From the NCBI RefSeq assembly GCF_004307995.1, contig NZ_SIRE01000020.1:124001-188000 (forward strand): DNA of 64,000 nucleotides, written 5' to 3'. The position numbers and the translations under genes are program-made. This stretch comes from Paenibacillus thalictri (GTDB taxonomy: Bacteria; Bacillota; Bacilli; Paenibacillales; NBRC-103111). The notes under the pieces are model-generated. The model had not been told where the DNA came from, did no database searches, and worked only from the letters and a program-made list of their open reading frames with translations. Shown here piece by piece: positions 8,526 through 17,797 of this stretch. The stretch's first letter is position 1, and each line of letters starts with the position of its first letter.

Positions 8526-9743
8526 ATGAATATGGAGCAAAAGGCTAGTCCCACGATGTATTCCGTGCTGTTTGCCGTCAGCTTGGCTCATCTCATCAAC
8601 GATGCGCTGCAGGCCGTCATCCCCGCATCTTACCCCATACTGCGGGATTCGCTGGGCTTATCTTACACCCAGATCGGAATCATTACGTTTATTTTGTATT
8701 TTTCTTCATCGGTGATGCAGCCTTTTGTCGGCATGTATGCCGATGCGAAACCGTCGCCGCGGATCCTGCCGATTGGCATGGCGATCGCCCTGCTGGGCAT
8801 GGTTGGCATCGCTTTGGCGCCGGGATATGCGCTGACGCTGCTCGCAGTGGCATTGATGGGTTTGGCCTCCGCGATGTTTCATCCGGAGGGGGCGCGAATC
8901 GCTTATTTGGCAGCCGGTCCGCGCAGAGGTTTGGCGCAGTCGATTTTTCAGGTTGGGGGCAACTCCGGCAGCGCTTTGGCACCACTGATGACGGCGCTGA
9001 TCTTTTTCCCGTTCGGACAGAAGGGAGCGATGTGGTTTACGCTGATCGCGGCGGTTGGCATCGCTTTGCAATGGCGGGTTGCCCGCTGGTACGGAGAGCA
9101 GCTGGCGCGGAATCCGCGCAAAAAACCGCAGGCCGCCGCACCTCAGAAGGATACCGCCAGACGGGTGAAAATGGCGATCCTGATCATTATTTTGATCGCG
9201 TTTGCGCGTTCCTGGTTTGGTTCCAGCATCTCGACTTATTTTTCATTTTATCTCATCGAGCATTTTCATATGACCGTGCCGCAAGCCCAGGTCTATATAT
9301 TCCTTTACATGGGAGCCGGCATTATCGGCACCTTCTTCGGCGGAGCGCTTTCCGATAAAATCGGCCGGAAAAACGTCATTTTGCTTTCCGTACTTGGTGC
9401 GGCCCCGTTCGCCATTCTTCTGCCGCACGCCGGAGAAATCATGATTTATCCGCTGCTGTTTATACTCGGACTGATCAACCACAGCAGCTTTTCCGTGACG
9501 ATCGTTTACGTTCAGGAGCTGGTGCCGGGCAAGGTGGGCATGGTATCGGGCCTCATTACCGGTCTGTCGTTTGGGCTTGGCGCGATCGGCGCGGTGGCGC
9601 TGGGGGGACTGATCGACATGACGTCGCTGACACAGGTCATTACCGCCTGCTCGTTTATGCCGCTGCTCGGCGCGATCGGATTGCTGCTCCCTTCGGACAA
9701 GGTCGTCCGCAGCTGGCGGAACCGGGCAGAGATCGGGGGATAA
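8526..9743 (+). CDS. MFS transporter, fosmidomycin-resistance (Fsr) subfamily
   Basis: About 405 residues with twelve hydrophobic segments. The opening MYSVLFAVSLAHLINDALQAVIPASYP and the YTQIGIITF segment are typical of the Fsr group, proton-driven exporters of small polar molecules. The loop motif GGALSDKIGRKN between helices 8 and 9 fits the MFS A-like motif. ATG 8526 is chosen because the text before it lacks membrane character and AGGAGGGG lies about 13 bases upstream. Real substrate unknown; in this region an efflux role for a sugar or metabolite is possible but unproven. Confidence 0.85.
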   Translation: MNMEQKASPTMYSVLFAVSLAHLINDALQAVIPASYPILRDSLGLSYTQIGIITFILYFSSSVMQPFVGMYADAKPSPRILPIGMAIALLGMVGIALAPGYALTLLAVALMGLASAMFHPEGARIAYLAAGPRRGLAQSIFQVGGNSGSALAPLMTALIFFPFGQKGAMWFTLIAAVGIALQWRVARWYGEQLARNPRKKPQAAAPQKDTARRVKMAILIIILIAFARSWFGSSISTYFSFYLIEHFHMTVPQAQVYIFLYMGAGIIGTFFGGALSDKIGRKNVILLSVLGAAPFAILLPHAGEIMIYPLLFILGLINHSSFSVTIVYVQELVPGKVGMVSGLITGLSFGLGAIGAVALGGLIDMTSLTQVITACSFMPLLGAIGLLLPSDKVVRSWRNRAEIGG

Positions 9744-9793
9744 CAAGCGAGGCGAAGCTAGCCGTATAAAATTTTGATTCGAGGTGATCGCAT

Positions 9794-10732
9794 TTGAACC
9801 CTATATCTTCGGCTGCTGCGGCGGCCAAACCGGCGGCAAGACGGCGCAGCGGCTCGCTGCAGCGAATGGAATCGCTCACAGGGCTGCTGTTCGTCAGCCC
9901 GATGCTGATCGGCGTCTCGGTGCTGACGCTGATGCCGATTATCGCCACGATTGTGCTTTGTTTTGCCGATTGGAACTTTGTTGCGGGCATTCACGGTCTG
10001 CATTGGGTAGGTTTAAAAAACTTCCAAACGCTGGCGCAGGACGAAACATTCCTGAAATCAATGAGCAACAACGGCATTTTTTTGCTGACGGTGCCGATTT
10101 ATATGGCGATTTCGCTGCTGCTCGCCATTCTCATCAACAAACACGTTTATTTCAAAGGATTTTTTAAAGTCGCTTATTTCATGCCGTATATTTCAAGTGT
10201 TGTGGCCGTTGCTACCGTGTGGATGGTGTTGTTTAATCCGGCGTCCGGCCCGGTGAATCAGTTTCTGATGTCGCTTGGGGTGGCGAATCCGCCGAAATGG
10301 ATCGCCGATCCGGCTTATGCGCTGCCTTCGCTGATGATGGTGTCGGTATGGATATCGATTGGCTTTAACTTGATTATTTACATCGCCGGACTGCAAAGCA
10401 TACCCAACGATCTGTACGAAGCGGCGGCCATCGACGGTGCGAGCGGTTGGATGAGGTTCCGCAAAATCACGCTGCCGCTGCTGTCGCCGACTTCGTTTTT
10501 CCTGCTGATCTCGGGTATTATCGCGACATTTAAAGTATTTGATCTGATCGCCGTCCTGACCAAGGGAGGGCCGTTGAAATCAACGACGATGATGGTCTGG
10601 TATTTGTACGATACGGCGTTTGTCAATTTGAAGATCGGTTATGCTTCCTCGATGGCGATGGTGCTGTTTCTGTGCGTGCTGGCCATTACGCTGCTGCAAT
10701 GGATCGGCCAAAAAAAATGGGTCAATTATTAG
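9794..10732 (+). CDS. ABC sugar transporter permease, MalF/UgpA/YesP type
   Basis: 312 residues, six predicted membrane helices, and the permease EAA loop (LYEAAAIDGASGWMRFRKI near residues 210-228) that docks on the ATPase. Starts at a TTG with GAGGTGA six bases before it. A second permease follows after 15 bases and a binding protein after the repeat at 11578-11807, giving a YesP-YesQ-YesO-like set. No ATPase gene is present; such importers usually share an MsmX-type ATPase encoded elsewhere. Confidence 0.9.
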   Translation: MNPISSAAAAAKPAARRRSGSLQRMESLTGLLFVSPMLIGVSVLTLMPIIATIVLCFADWNFVAGIHGLHWVGLKNFQTLAQDETFLKSMSNNGIFLLTVPIYMAISLLLAILINKHVYFKGFFKVAYFMPYISSVVAVATVWMVLFNPASGPVNQFLMSLGVANPPKWIADPAYALPSLMMVSVWISIGFNLIIYIAGLQSIPNDLYEAAAIDGASGWMRFRKITLPLLSPTSFFLLISGIIATFKVFDLIAVLTKGGPLKSTTMMVWYLYDTAFVNLKIGYASSMAMVLFLCVLAITLLQWIGQKKWVNY

Positions 10733-10747
10733 AAAGGAGGCAACTGC

Positions 10748-11581
10748 GTGCAGGCATCGTTTGATTTACGCAAAGTGATCGTTACCATAGTTATGTTTGC
10801 TGTCAGCCTGTTGTTTCTGACGCCGTTTTTTTGGATGGTGTCGGCTTCGTTTAAGCTGGAGGGCGAAGTGTTCAGCTTCCCGATTCAATGGATTCCCGAG
10901 CATTGGAACGCATGGCCCAATTACAAGGAGGTGTGGTTCGGCAAATATCCGTTCTATATTTATTATTGGAATTCGATTAAAATAAGCGTGCTGACGACGC
11001 TGCTGTCCTGTGCGATTTCCAGTCTTGCGGCGTATGGCTTCTCGAAAATACATTTTCCCGCGGGAAAATGGCTGTTTCTGGTCGTGCTCGCCACCTACAT
11101 GGTGCCGGGACAAGCCATTCTCATTCCACAGTTTATTTTGTACCGCTCCATCGGTTTTTTTGACAGCCACATCGGCCTGATTTTCCTCGGCAGCTTCAGT
11201 GTGCTGGGCACGTTTATGCTGCGGCAGTTTTTCTTGGGCGTCCATCACGAATATATCGAGTCGGCCAAAATCGAAGGCGCCGGCCATTGGAAAATATTTT
11301 GGCTGATCGCGCTGCCGCTTGTCCGTCCCGCCGTAGCGACCTACGCGATTCTGCGGTTCATATGGACATGGAACGATTACCAGAATCCGCTGATCTTTCT
11401 GCGCACCGACAAGTTGTATACGATTCAGCTTGCGATGCAGAAGTTTTCGACGATCAACGGCGAGTTCTACTCCTTGATTATGGCGGCTGCGGTTTCGGCG
11501 ATTTTCCCGCTTTTGATCGTGTTTATTATCGGGCAAAAAAGCGTCATCGAAGGCATCTCCTTGGGCGGAGTTAAAGGTTAG
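10748..11581 (+). CDS. ABC sugar transporter permease, MalG/UgpE/YesQ type
   Basis: 277 residues, six helices, with the EAA-like loop ESAKIEGAGHWKIFWLIALP and the family C-terminus GISLGGVKG. GTG start with AAGGAGG upstream. Pairs with the preceding permease to form the membrane channel. Its TAG stop lies within the first bases of the palindromic repeat beginning at 11578, so repeat and gene end are fused. Confidence 0.9.
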   Translation: MQASFDLRKVIVTIVMFAVSLLFLTPFFWMVSASFKLEGEVFSFPIQWIPEHWNAWPNYKEVWFGKYPFYIYYWNSIKISVLTTLLSCAISSLAAYGFSKIHFPAGKWLFLVVLATYMVPGQAILIPQFILYRSIGFFDSHIGLIFLGSFSVLGTFMLRQFFLGVHHEYIESAKIEGAGHWKIFWLIALPLVRPAVATYAILRFIWTWNDYQNPLIFLRTDKLYTIQLAMQKFSTINGEFYSLIMAAAVSAIFPLLIVFIIGQKSVIEGISLGGVKG

Positions 11582-11807
11582 AAGTTTGTCCGACGAAAGC
11601 AACACTGAGAATATTTATTCATGACTACAGTTATTCCGGAAAAGGGATGACACTCCGCCGCTCGTGAAAACCGTGTTTTTTTGAATTTATATTTATGGTA
11701 TAAACACGATTTTCAAGGCGGACGTAAACTCTCCGTGCCATTCCCTTACCCTCCATAACTACTTGAATAAATATTCACGTAAATCAAATCGTCGGACAAA
11801 CTTCTAA
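11578..11807. repeat. Large palindromic repeat, copy 1 (230 bp)
   Basis: Perfect 19-bp terminal inverted repeats, TTAGAAGTTTGTCCGACGA at 11578-11596 and its complement at 11789-11807. Inside is the family core GAAAACCGTGTTTTT facing an AAACACGATTTTC-type arm. Related copies lie at 22494-22714 (opposite orientation), 61259-61466 and 63406-63575. Together with the promoter and cre site below it accounts for the 363-base gap between the second permease and the binding protein. Confidence 0.9.
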
Positions 11808-11874
11808 ATAATCGTTCCGCCCGGCGTCGTAGGATAAGGTCAAAATAGTCGTTAGAAAAGTCAATATTGTGTCA

Positions 11875-11902
11875 TGGTTCCGATTAAGCGCGTTGCTATA
11901 AT
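11875..11902 (+). promoter_or_regulatory. Probable promoter of the YesO-like binding protein
   Basis: Consensus -10 TATAAT at 11897-11902 with only a weak -35 (TGGTTC at 11875-11880). It lies downstream of the repeat, so the binding protein can be transcribed independently of the permeases. Confidence 0.5.
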
Positions 11903-11912
11903 GAGCATGTTG

Positions 11913-11926
11913 TGAAAGCGCTATTA
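11913..11926 (+). promoter_or_regulatory. CcpA binding site (cre)-like sequence
   Basis: TGAAAGCGCTATTA fits the cre pattern TGNAANCGNWNNCW with one mismatch. It sits about 11 bases after the -10 box, a position for repression by carbon catabolite control. Confidence 0.45.
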
Positions 11927-11944
11927 CGATATGGAGGGGTTACA

Positions 11945-13306
11945 TTGAAAAGAAACACGTTGAAGCTCATCGCTTGCGGCACGTTGTCGCTTAGCTTGCT
12001 CGCCGGCTGCTCCGGCGGAGGCGGCGGGAGCGGCGATGCGGCCGGCACCAAGGGGCCGGTGACGCTGCGTTTTTTTACACACGGCTCGGACAGCTTGTAC
12101 AACTGGACGGAAACAATCCCCGCGTTCGAGAAAAAATTCCCTGACATCAAGATCGAGATGGTGCTGTTGAGCGAAAAAGGGGATACCGCGGAAGCCGGCA
12201 AAAAGCTGGATTTGGCAGCGGCATCCGGCGAAACGATGGATATCCTGATGATTCCCGATTCGGCGGGATTCGCTCAGCGCGTCGGCCTCGGCATGGCGGC
12301 TCCGATGGACGATTTTATCGCCAAGGAAGGGCTTAACGTCAAGGAGGAATACAAGGCCGACCTGCAGTTCAAGGGCAAATATTATGCGCTGCCGACCAAG
12401 CTGAACCCGTGGTATGTCGTGCTGAACAAGGATCATCTCGATCAAGCCGGACTGCCGGTGCCGAAGGATTGGACTTGGGACGAATTTATGGATTATGCCA
12501 AAAAGCTGACCAAAGGCGAAGGGCCAAACAAGCGTTACGGCGCTTTTTTCCACGGTCCGACGGGCGGCGGTTTCCTCGAATATTTGAAGCTAGCTCTGGG
12601 CAACCAGCCGAAAAATATGGAGTTTCTGAAAGCCGACGGCAGCTCCAATATGGACAATCCGCTGTTTAGAAAAACGCTGGAAATTTTCATGAAGATGGAG
12701 AAAGAAGACAAATCGCTGACGCCGTACGCGGACCGGATCTCGCAGAAGCTGGCGTACCGCCCGGCCTTCTTTAACCAGAACGCCAGCATGATTCTGATGG
12801 GCAGCTGGTTTACCGCCGAGCTTGGCGGAACCGATCAGTTCCCGCTGAACTTTAATGTCGCGGTAGCGCCGTATCCGAAGAACGCTCCGGGTGATCCAAG
12901 CGGGTATGCGCCGTTTATTACCGACTATATGGTCGTTGCCGCCAGCTCGAAGCATAAGGAAGAGGCTTACAAGTTCATTCGCTGGTACACGACGGAAGGG
13001 CAGATTGTTCAAGGCAAGCAGATTCCGGCCTGGAGCAAGGTGAAACCGGAGGAAATGGATCAAATTATCGACAAGATCATCAGCAAAACCAAAAGCCCCG
13101 AGAAAGTCGACAAAGATTCGATCAAACGTGTTATGGCCGGCTTTAAATCCGGGGAGCAGGTGCCGCCGGTTGCGTTCCAGGCGGAGCTGGCGAAGGCGAT
13201 TAACGAGGAATTCGAGCAGCTTATTTTCGGCAAGCAGGATATTGATACGACGCTGAAAAAATGGCAGGAACGGGTGCAAAAACTGATTGACACGAACAAA
13301 AAATAA
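11945..13306 (+). CDS. ABC transporter substrate-binding lipoprotein, YesO-like
   Basis: About 453 residues. Signal KRNTLKLIACGTLSLSLLAGC ends in lipobox LAGC; a short Gly/Ser linker follows. The mature part opens with VTLRFFTHGSDSLYNW, a family-1 solute-binding fold. The TTG start at 11945 is supported by GGAGGGG before it and by the position of the signal peptide; ATG-type alternatives upstream would spoil the signal. It has its own promoter and cre-like site and is followed by a YesM/YesN pair, the layout of the B. subtilis rhamnogalacturonan region. The ligand is inferred to be an oligosaccharide. Confidence 0.9.
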   Translation: MKRNTLKLIACGTLSLSLLAGCSGGGGGSGDAAGTKGPVTLRFFTHGSDSLYNWTETIPAFEKKFPDIKIEMVLLSEKGDTAEAGKKLDLAAASGETMDILMIPDSAGFAQRVGLGMAAPMDDFIAKEGLNVKEEYKADLQFKGKYYALPTKLNPWYVVLNKDHLDQAGLPVPKDWTWDEFMDYAKKLTKGEGPNKRYGAFFHGPTGGGFLEYLKLALGNQPKNMEFLKADGSSNMDNPLFRKTLEIFMKMEKEDKSLTPYADRISQKLAYRPAFFNQNASMILMGSWFTAELGGTDQFPLNFNVAVAPYPKNAPGDPSGYAPFITDYMVVAASSKHKEEAYKFIRWYTTEGQIVQGKQIPAWSKVKPEEMDQIIDKIISKTKSPEKVDKDSIKRVMAGFKSGEQVPPVAFQAELAKAINEEFEQLIFGKQDIDTTLKKWQERVQKLIDTNKK

Positions 13307-13317
13307 ACGGCTATAAT
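13287..13317 (+). promoter_or_regulatory. Possible promoter for the kinase/regulator pair
   Basis: TTGACA (13287-13292) lies inside the 3' end of the binding-protein gene and TATAAT (13312-13317) just after its stop codon, with a 19-base spacer, two longer than optimal. Confidence 0.4.
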
Positions 13318-13399
13318 AGAAGCGTCAATGGGGCCGTGGGCATTGCCATGCGGATGACGGTTATGCGCCGGCCTCTTGCCATATAAGGGAGGATCGCGA

Positions 13400-15229
13400 A
13401 TGCGCCATTTGTGGAACAACTTGCTGCGGCCCCGCACGCTTCGTTATAAATTGATGATTGCGTCGGTTGTATGTATCCTGATTCCGGCTTGTATTACGAT
13501 TTCGGTGTATAACTATTTAACGCGGGACGCCGTCAAAGAGCAAGCGGTGTTAAGCGCCAACGAATCGTTAAAGCTGGTCGACGGTTACGTCACTAATATG
13601 CTGAAATACATGCTGTACATCGCGAATTACATCCAGATTGATCCGGATATCAATATGATCCTGAAAAATAACGCCGAGGGCAATCCTTACGTCGGGGACG
13701 ACGCCGAGTACCGCGAGTTCACCGACACGAACAAAATTACCGGTAAAATCGGCAATATCACGATTGTCGGAGAAAAGTGTTATGTGACGATTTTGCTGAA
13801 AAACGGCAAATATTACACCAATTATCAGGCGCACGAATACAACCCGCCCGATTTGTTCAAGGAGCCCTGGTTCGGAGAGATGAACCGCTTGAACGGCGTG
13901 CAGTCGTATTGGGTGGGAACGACACCGACCTCGTTCCAGACAGAGCGGCTGGTACATAACGATTACCAGATTTCGGTCGCCCGCACGCTGCGGGGAACGG
14001 GACTGGACATCTATGGATACGTCATCGTCACCATCATGGAAAACCAGCTTAATCCGGTGCTGAAAAGTATTTCCCCCGACCAGGAGACGCTGCTGCTCGA
14101 CGCGTCGGACCACATCTTGTCGCACCGCGACAGCGGCAAAATCGGCTCCTACTTCCCCTACGTGAAAGTGGCAAGCGAGGCGGGGGGCAAAGATATTATC
14201 GAGATCGGCGGCGAGAACTATTTGCTGACGACGCGGCCGCTTGGCGTGACCGACTGGAAGCTAGTTTCGTTTTCGCCGTACAAAAAAGCGATTTTTAAGG
14301 TCGATTCGATTTTTCAAAAGGTATTTACGTTTCAGCTTGTCTCATTTATCGTGTTTTTGCTGCTGCTGCTTTATTTGCTGCGGGCGTTTACGAAGCCGCT
14401 GGTCCAACTCGGCCGTGTCGCGGCTACGGTACGGCGGGGCAATCTGGAGGTGCGTTCGCGCATCCGCGGGAACGATGAGGTTGGCCTGCTTGGCATTTCG
14501 TTCGATCAGATGCTGGACCGGATTAAAGATATGATTGCGGAGATTACGTTGACCCAGGCGCGCAAGCGCAAGGCGGAGCTGGCCATGCTGCAGGCGCAGA
14601 TCAACCCGCATTTTCTGTTTAACGTGCTTAACTCGATCCGCATGAAGGTGCTGGGCAGAGGGGACCGGGACAGCGCGGAGATGATCAGCTCGTTGTCGAA
14701 GCTGCTGCGCATGACGATCTCCCAGGAGAAAGACATGATTTCTTTTCACGAAGAGGTCGAAATCATCATCCACTACGTGCAGCTGATGGATATGCGGCAG
14801 AAGGAGAAAGTAACGCTTGAAGTCGACGTTTCCTCGGACGTGTTTTTGCAGAAGGTACCGCGGTTTTTCCTGCAGCCGGTGATTGAAAACGCGCTGCTGC
14901 ACGGCTTAAGCCGCCGTGCGGGCACAATTAAGCTGCGCGCTTACGCAAGCGAACGGCAGTTTGTGATCGTTGTGGCCGATACCGGGCAAGGAATGGAGCC
15001 GCACCAGTTGGAGGCGCTTCACCGCCGGATGTTGACCGGCGCTGCCGGCCACGCTGTTGAAGGGGAAACGGGGCAGCATCTTTCCAGCATCGGCTTGCCC
15101 AACGTGTGCGAACGGATGCGGATGACGTTTGGTGACGCTTTTGAAATGAAGGTGGACAGCGAGATCGGACAAGGCACTACAGTGACGATGTATGTGCCTA
15201 TGGAAGCGGAGGGACGAAGCGATGTATAA
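13400..15229 (+). CDS. Sensor histidine kinase, YesM family
   Basis: About 609 residues: membrane helix near residues 20-40, large extracytoplasmic dCACHE-like sensor, second helix (QLVSFIVFLLLLLYLL) near 310-325, HAMP, His_kinase domain with the phosphoacceptor in QAQINPHFLFNVLNSIR, and a HATPase_c domain (N box ENALLHGL, G box DTGQGM, then IGLPNVCERM). Start at 13400 follows GGGAGG. The downstream response regulator overlaps it by 8 bases, so the two are translationally coupled. It likely senses the sugar or loaded binding protein outside the cell. Confidence 0.92.
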   Translation: MRHLWNNLLRPRTLRYKLMIASVVCILIPACITISVYNYLTRDAVKEQAVLSANESLKLVDGYVTNMLKYMLYIANYIQIDPDINMILKNNAEGNPYVGDDAEYREFTDTNKITGKIGNITIVGEKCYVTILLKNGKYYTNYQAHEYNPPDLFKEPWFGEMNRLNGVQSYWVGTTPTSFQTERLVHNDYQISVARTLRGTGLDIYGYVIVTIMENQLNPVLKSISPDQETLLLDASDHILSHRDSGKIGSYFPYVKVASEAGGKDIIEIGGENYLLTTRPLGVTDWKLVSFSPYKKAIFKVDSIFQKVFTFQLVSFIVFLLLLLYLLRAFTKPLVQLGRVAATVRRGNLEVRSRIRGNDEVGLLGISFDQMLDRIKDMIAEITLTQARKRKAELAMLQAQINPHFLFNVLNSIRMKVLGRGDRDSAEMISSLSKLLRMTISQEKDMISFHEEVEIIIHYVQLMDMRQKEKVTLEVDVSSDVFLQKVPRFFLQPVIENALLHGLSRRAGTIKLRAYASERQFVIVVADTGQGMEPHQLEALHRRMLTGAAGHAVEGETGQHLSSIGLPNVCERMRMTFGDAFEMKVDSEIGQGTTVTMYVPMEAEGRSDV

Positions 15230-16844
15230 GGTGATGCTGGTTGACGACGACTATCCCGTGCTGGAGCTGTTATCGGGAGCGATCGATTGGCAGAAGCACG
15301 ATATGCGGCTGATTGGCGTTCATGAGGACGGCGCCAGCGCGCTGGAAGCGTCGGGGGAAGAGATGCCCGACATCCTGATTACCGATATCGGCATGCCGAA
15401 GCTGAACGGCCTTGAGCTGATCAAGGAGCTGAAGGAACGCAAGCCCGGCCTGCGGGCGGCGGTATTGTCCTGCCACAATGAATTTCATTACGCGCAGCAG
15501 GCGGTCAAGCTGCACGTTCAAGATTATTTGCTGAAAGATACGTTTGATCCGGCCGATCTGGAGAAACTGCTCGTACAATTTAAGGCCAGCCTGGAGCATG
15601 AACAGAAATTGGATATGGAGCAGACGAAACTGCTGAGCATCGTAGACCGCAGCAAAGAGATGATGAAGGAGAAGTTTATCCGGCATACGATTCATGAGCC
15701 GATCTGGGACCGTTCGAAGTGGGAAGCGGAAGCCGGAGCGTTTGGGCTGTCGCTGGACGGGTCGGTATGCCTTCCGATTATGGGGTTTATTACCGATTAC
15801 AAGAAAGCTGTGCTGCGGTTCGGTACGGAAGAGACGCTTGGTTTTGCCGTTACCAATGTCATTTTGGAAGTATTGGCGAAGACGGGCATAAACACGGTGC
15901 ACAGCAATTACGGGACCAAGCTGAGCTTTATACTGCCTTTGTTTACCCCGACGCTGAAGGTGAACCCGTACGAGCAGACATCTGCACTGATCGGTGTGAT
16001 CCAAAAAGAAATTCACCGCACTTTAAAAATATCGACGAGTTATTTGATCGGCGGCGTATGCGGCACTCCCGAGGAGCTGAAGGCCGGTCTGAAAGGGCTG
16101 CTTGACAGCAAAACGCAATGTTTCTACATGGATGAAGGCACGATCGCCAGAAAGGCGGTTTCGGCTGCCGGCAAAGGGGATATTTTTGCCAAATACGATC
16201 AAGCCAGCGAGCAGCTGCGGGAGCTGATTACCGACAAGAACGAAACAGAGCTGATGCAGGCGGTCAAGCGGTGGATGGGACACGTCAAGGAGCAGGTGTG
16301 TCCGCCGGAAATCGCCAAGGACTGGGTGCTCAAGCTGCTGCTCGATCTGAAGCTGAAGCTGCAGGCGCTGCAATATTTTCGTCCCCACTATTCGACGGAT
16401 GTGCTGCACAAAGATATTTTGGAAATCGACACCCTGTTCGAACTTGAGCAGTGGCTGCTGGAATGTTTCCGCAGTATCGTTTCGTTAACCGGGGAAATTG
16501 CCGATCAAAGCAAATGCAAGCCGGTGCTTGACGCCCAGCAGTACGTTGCCGTCAACCTCGACAAGCGGATTAGTCTGGAAGAAATGGCCGAACAGCTTTA
16601 TTTGAATCCGAGTTATTTCAGCCGTTTGTTTAAGCGGGAAACAGGGGAGACGTTCATTGAATACGTCACCCGGATGAAGATGGAGCGAGCCAAGGAGCTG
16701 CTTGATCTGACGCAGGAGCCGATGTGCGTTATTTGCGAAAGCCTGGGATACGACAGCCAAAGCTATTTTATAAAGATTTTTAAGACATACAACGGGGTTA
16801 CCCCTGTGGAATACAGAAAAAAGAAATCGCTGATGCAAGCGTAA
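15222..16844 (+). CDS. AraC-type response regulator, YesN family
   Basis: 540 residues. Receiver domain at 1-120 (VMLVDDDYPVLELL; phosphoacceptor Asp in ILITDIGMPKLNGLEL; Lys in DYLLKD), a central region of YesN type, and a C-terminal double helix-turn-helix (SLEEMAEQLYLNPSYFSRLF, YDSQSYFIKIFKTYNGVTPVEYR). It is the cognate partner of the preceding kinase and the likely activator of the adjacent transporter genes. Start ATG 15222 follows GGAGGG. Confidence 0.92.
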   Translation: MYKVMLVDDDYPVLELLSGAIDWQKHDMRLIGVHEDGASALEASGEEMPDILITDIGMPKLNGLELIKELKERKPGLRAAVLSCHNEFHYAQQAVKLHVQDYLLKDTFDPADLEKLLVQFKASLEHEQKLDMEQTKLLSIVDRSKEMMKEKFIRHTIHEPIWDRSKWEAEAGAFGLSLDGSVCLPIMGFITDYKKAVLRFGTEETLGFAVTNVILEVLAKTGINTVHSNYGTKLSFILPLFTPTLKVNPYEQTSALIGVIQKEIHRTLKISTSYLIGGVCGTPEELKAGLKGLLDSKTQCFYMDEGTIARKAVSAAGKGDIFAKYDQASEQLRELITDKNETELMQAVKRWMGHVKEQVCPPEIAKDWVLKLLLDLKLKLQALQYFRPHYSTDVLHKDILEIDTLFELEQWLLECFRSIVSLTGEIADQSKCKPVLDAQQYVAVNLDKRISLEEMAEQLYLNPSYFSRLFKRETGETFIEYVTRMKMERAKELLDLTQEPMCVICESLGYDSQSYFIKIFKTYNGVTPVEYRKKKSLMQA

Positions 16845-16966
16845 ATACGATGATGAGCGGGGCAACCGCATGAGGGGATTATAGTTGTGAGTTGTCCTGC
16901 GATAGTCAAACAAGAAAAACAGGTATGGGCAAAGTGGTCTTAAAAAAGCATAGGGGAGGAATCGCG

Positions 16967-17692
16967 ATGCATAAAGTCGCTTGTGTGACGGGAGCGGATA
17001 GAGGGCTTGGCTTCGAGTTGACGAAGCTGCTGCTTAAGCAAGGATATACGGTGTTTGCGGGGAGATTTCTGAGCGACTGGGATTGGCTGGACCGGGCCGT
17101 GCCGGAATATGACGGAAGATTGATTCCCGTCGAACTGGACGTGTCGGACGATGAAAGCGTGAAATTTGCAGCCAAGCTGATCGCCGGACAGACGGATAAG
17201 CTTGATCTGCTGATCAACAATGCGGGGATCGGAGGAGGCAAAGACGACGAGATTTTCGGCGATATGCATTTTGACACGATGATGAAGTTGTACAACGTTA
17301 ATGCGCTCGGACCGCTGCGCATGGTGAACGCTTTAAGCGGCCTGCTGCTCGCAGGAGAAGAGAAGCTGCTCGTCAACATTTCCTCCGAGGCCGGGCAAAT
17401 TAATCAGACGTGGCGGGAGGGCTGGTACGGGTACTGCATGTCCAAAGCGGCACTTAACGTGCAGTCCAATATCGTCCATAACCAGCTCAAAAGCAAAGGT
17501 GGACGGGTGCTGGTCATTCATCCGGGCTGGATGAAATCGTACATGAGCGGCAAACTGAACGAAAACGCCGACATTTCAACCGCGGAATCGGCGGGCCATA
17601 TCATGAACACGATACGGCAGTATTTGAACAGCGGGGAGATTTCGCAGCACCCGGCGTTTCTCGATTACAAAGGCGAAGTTATGAGCTGGTAA
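16967..17692 (+). CDS. Short-chain dehydrogenase/reductase
   Basis: About 241 residues with TGADRGLGFE (cofactor loop), NNAGIGGG, Ser in VNISSEAG and the YCMSK catalytic Tyr/Lys. The glycine-rich loop and length are normal for classical SDRs. ATG 16967 follows GGGGAGGA. It lies between the YesN gene and a ThuA-like gene in a sugar-use region, so a keto-sugar or sugar alcohol substrate is plausible, though similar SDRs act on many alcohols. Confidence 0.85.
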   Translation: MHKVACVTGADRGLGFELTKLLLKQGYTVFAGRFLSDWDWLDRAVPEYDGRLIPVELDVSDDESVKFAAKLIAGQTDKLDLLINNAGIGGGKDDEIFGDMHFDTMMKLYNVNALGPLRMVNALSGLLLAGEEKLLVNISSEAGQINQTWREGWYGYCMSKAALNVQSNIVHNQLKSKGGRVLVIHPGWMKSYMSGKLNENADISTAESAGHIMNTIRQYLNSGEISQHPAFLDYKGEVMSW

Positions 17693-17797
17693 GATCAATA
17701 AGCTGAACTAACGAAGGCGACCGCTTCATCCTCGAGGGCTGGGCCTTCCTTGAAGCTTCGAATATGCTTGTAAACAGTATACAGGAGGCGGAATAAA

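Noticed and set aside
12590..13279. Long minus-strand frame opposite the YesO-like gene
   Set aside because: Antisense artefact; no ribosome binding site, no motif.
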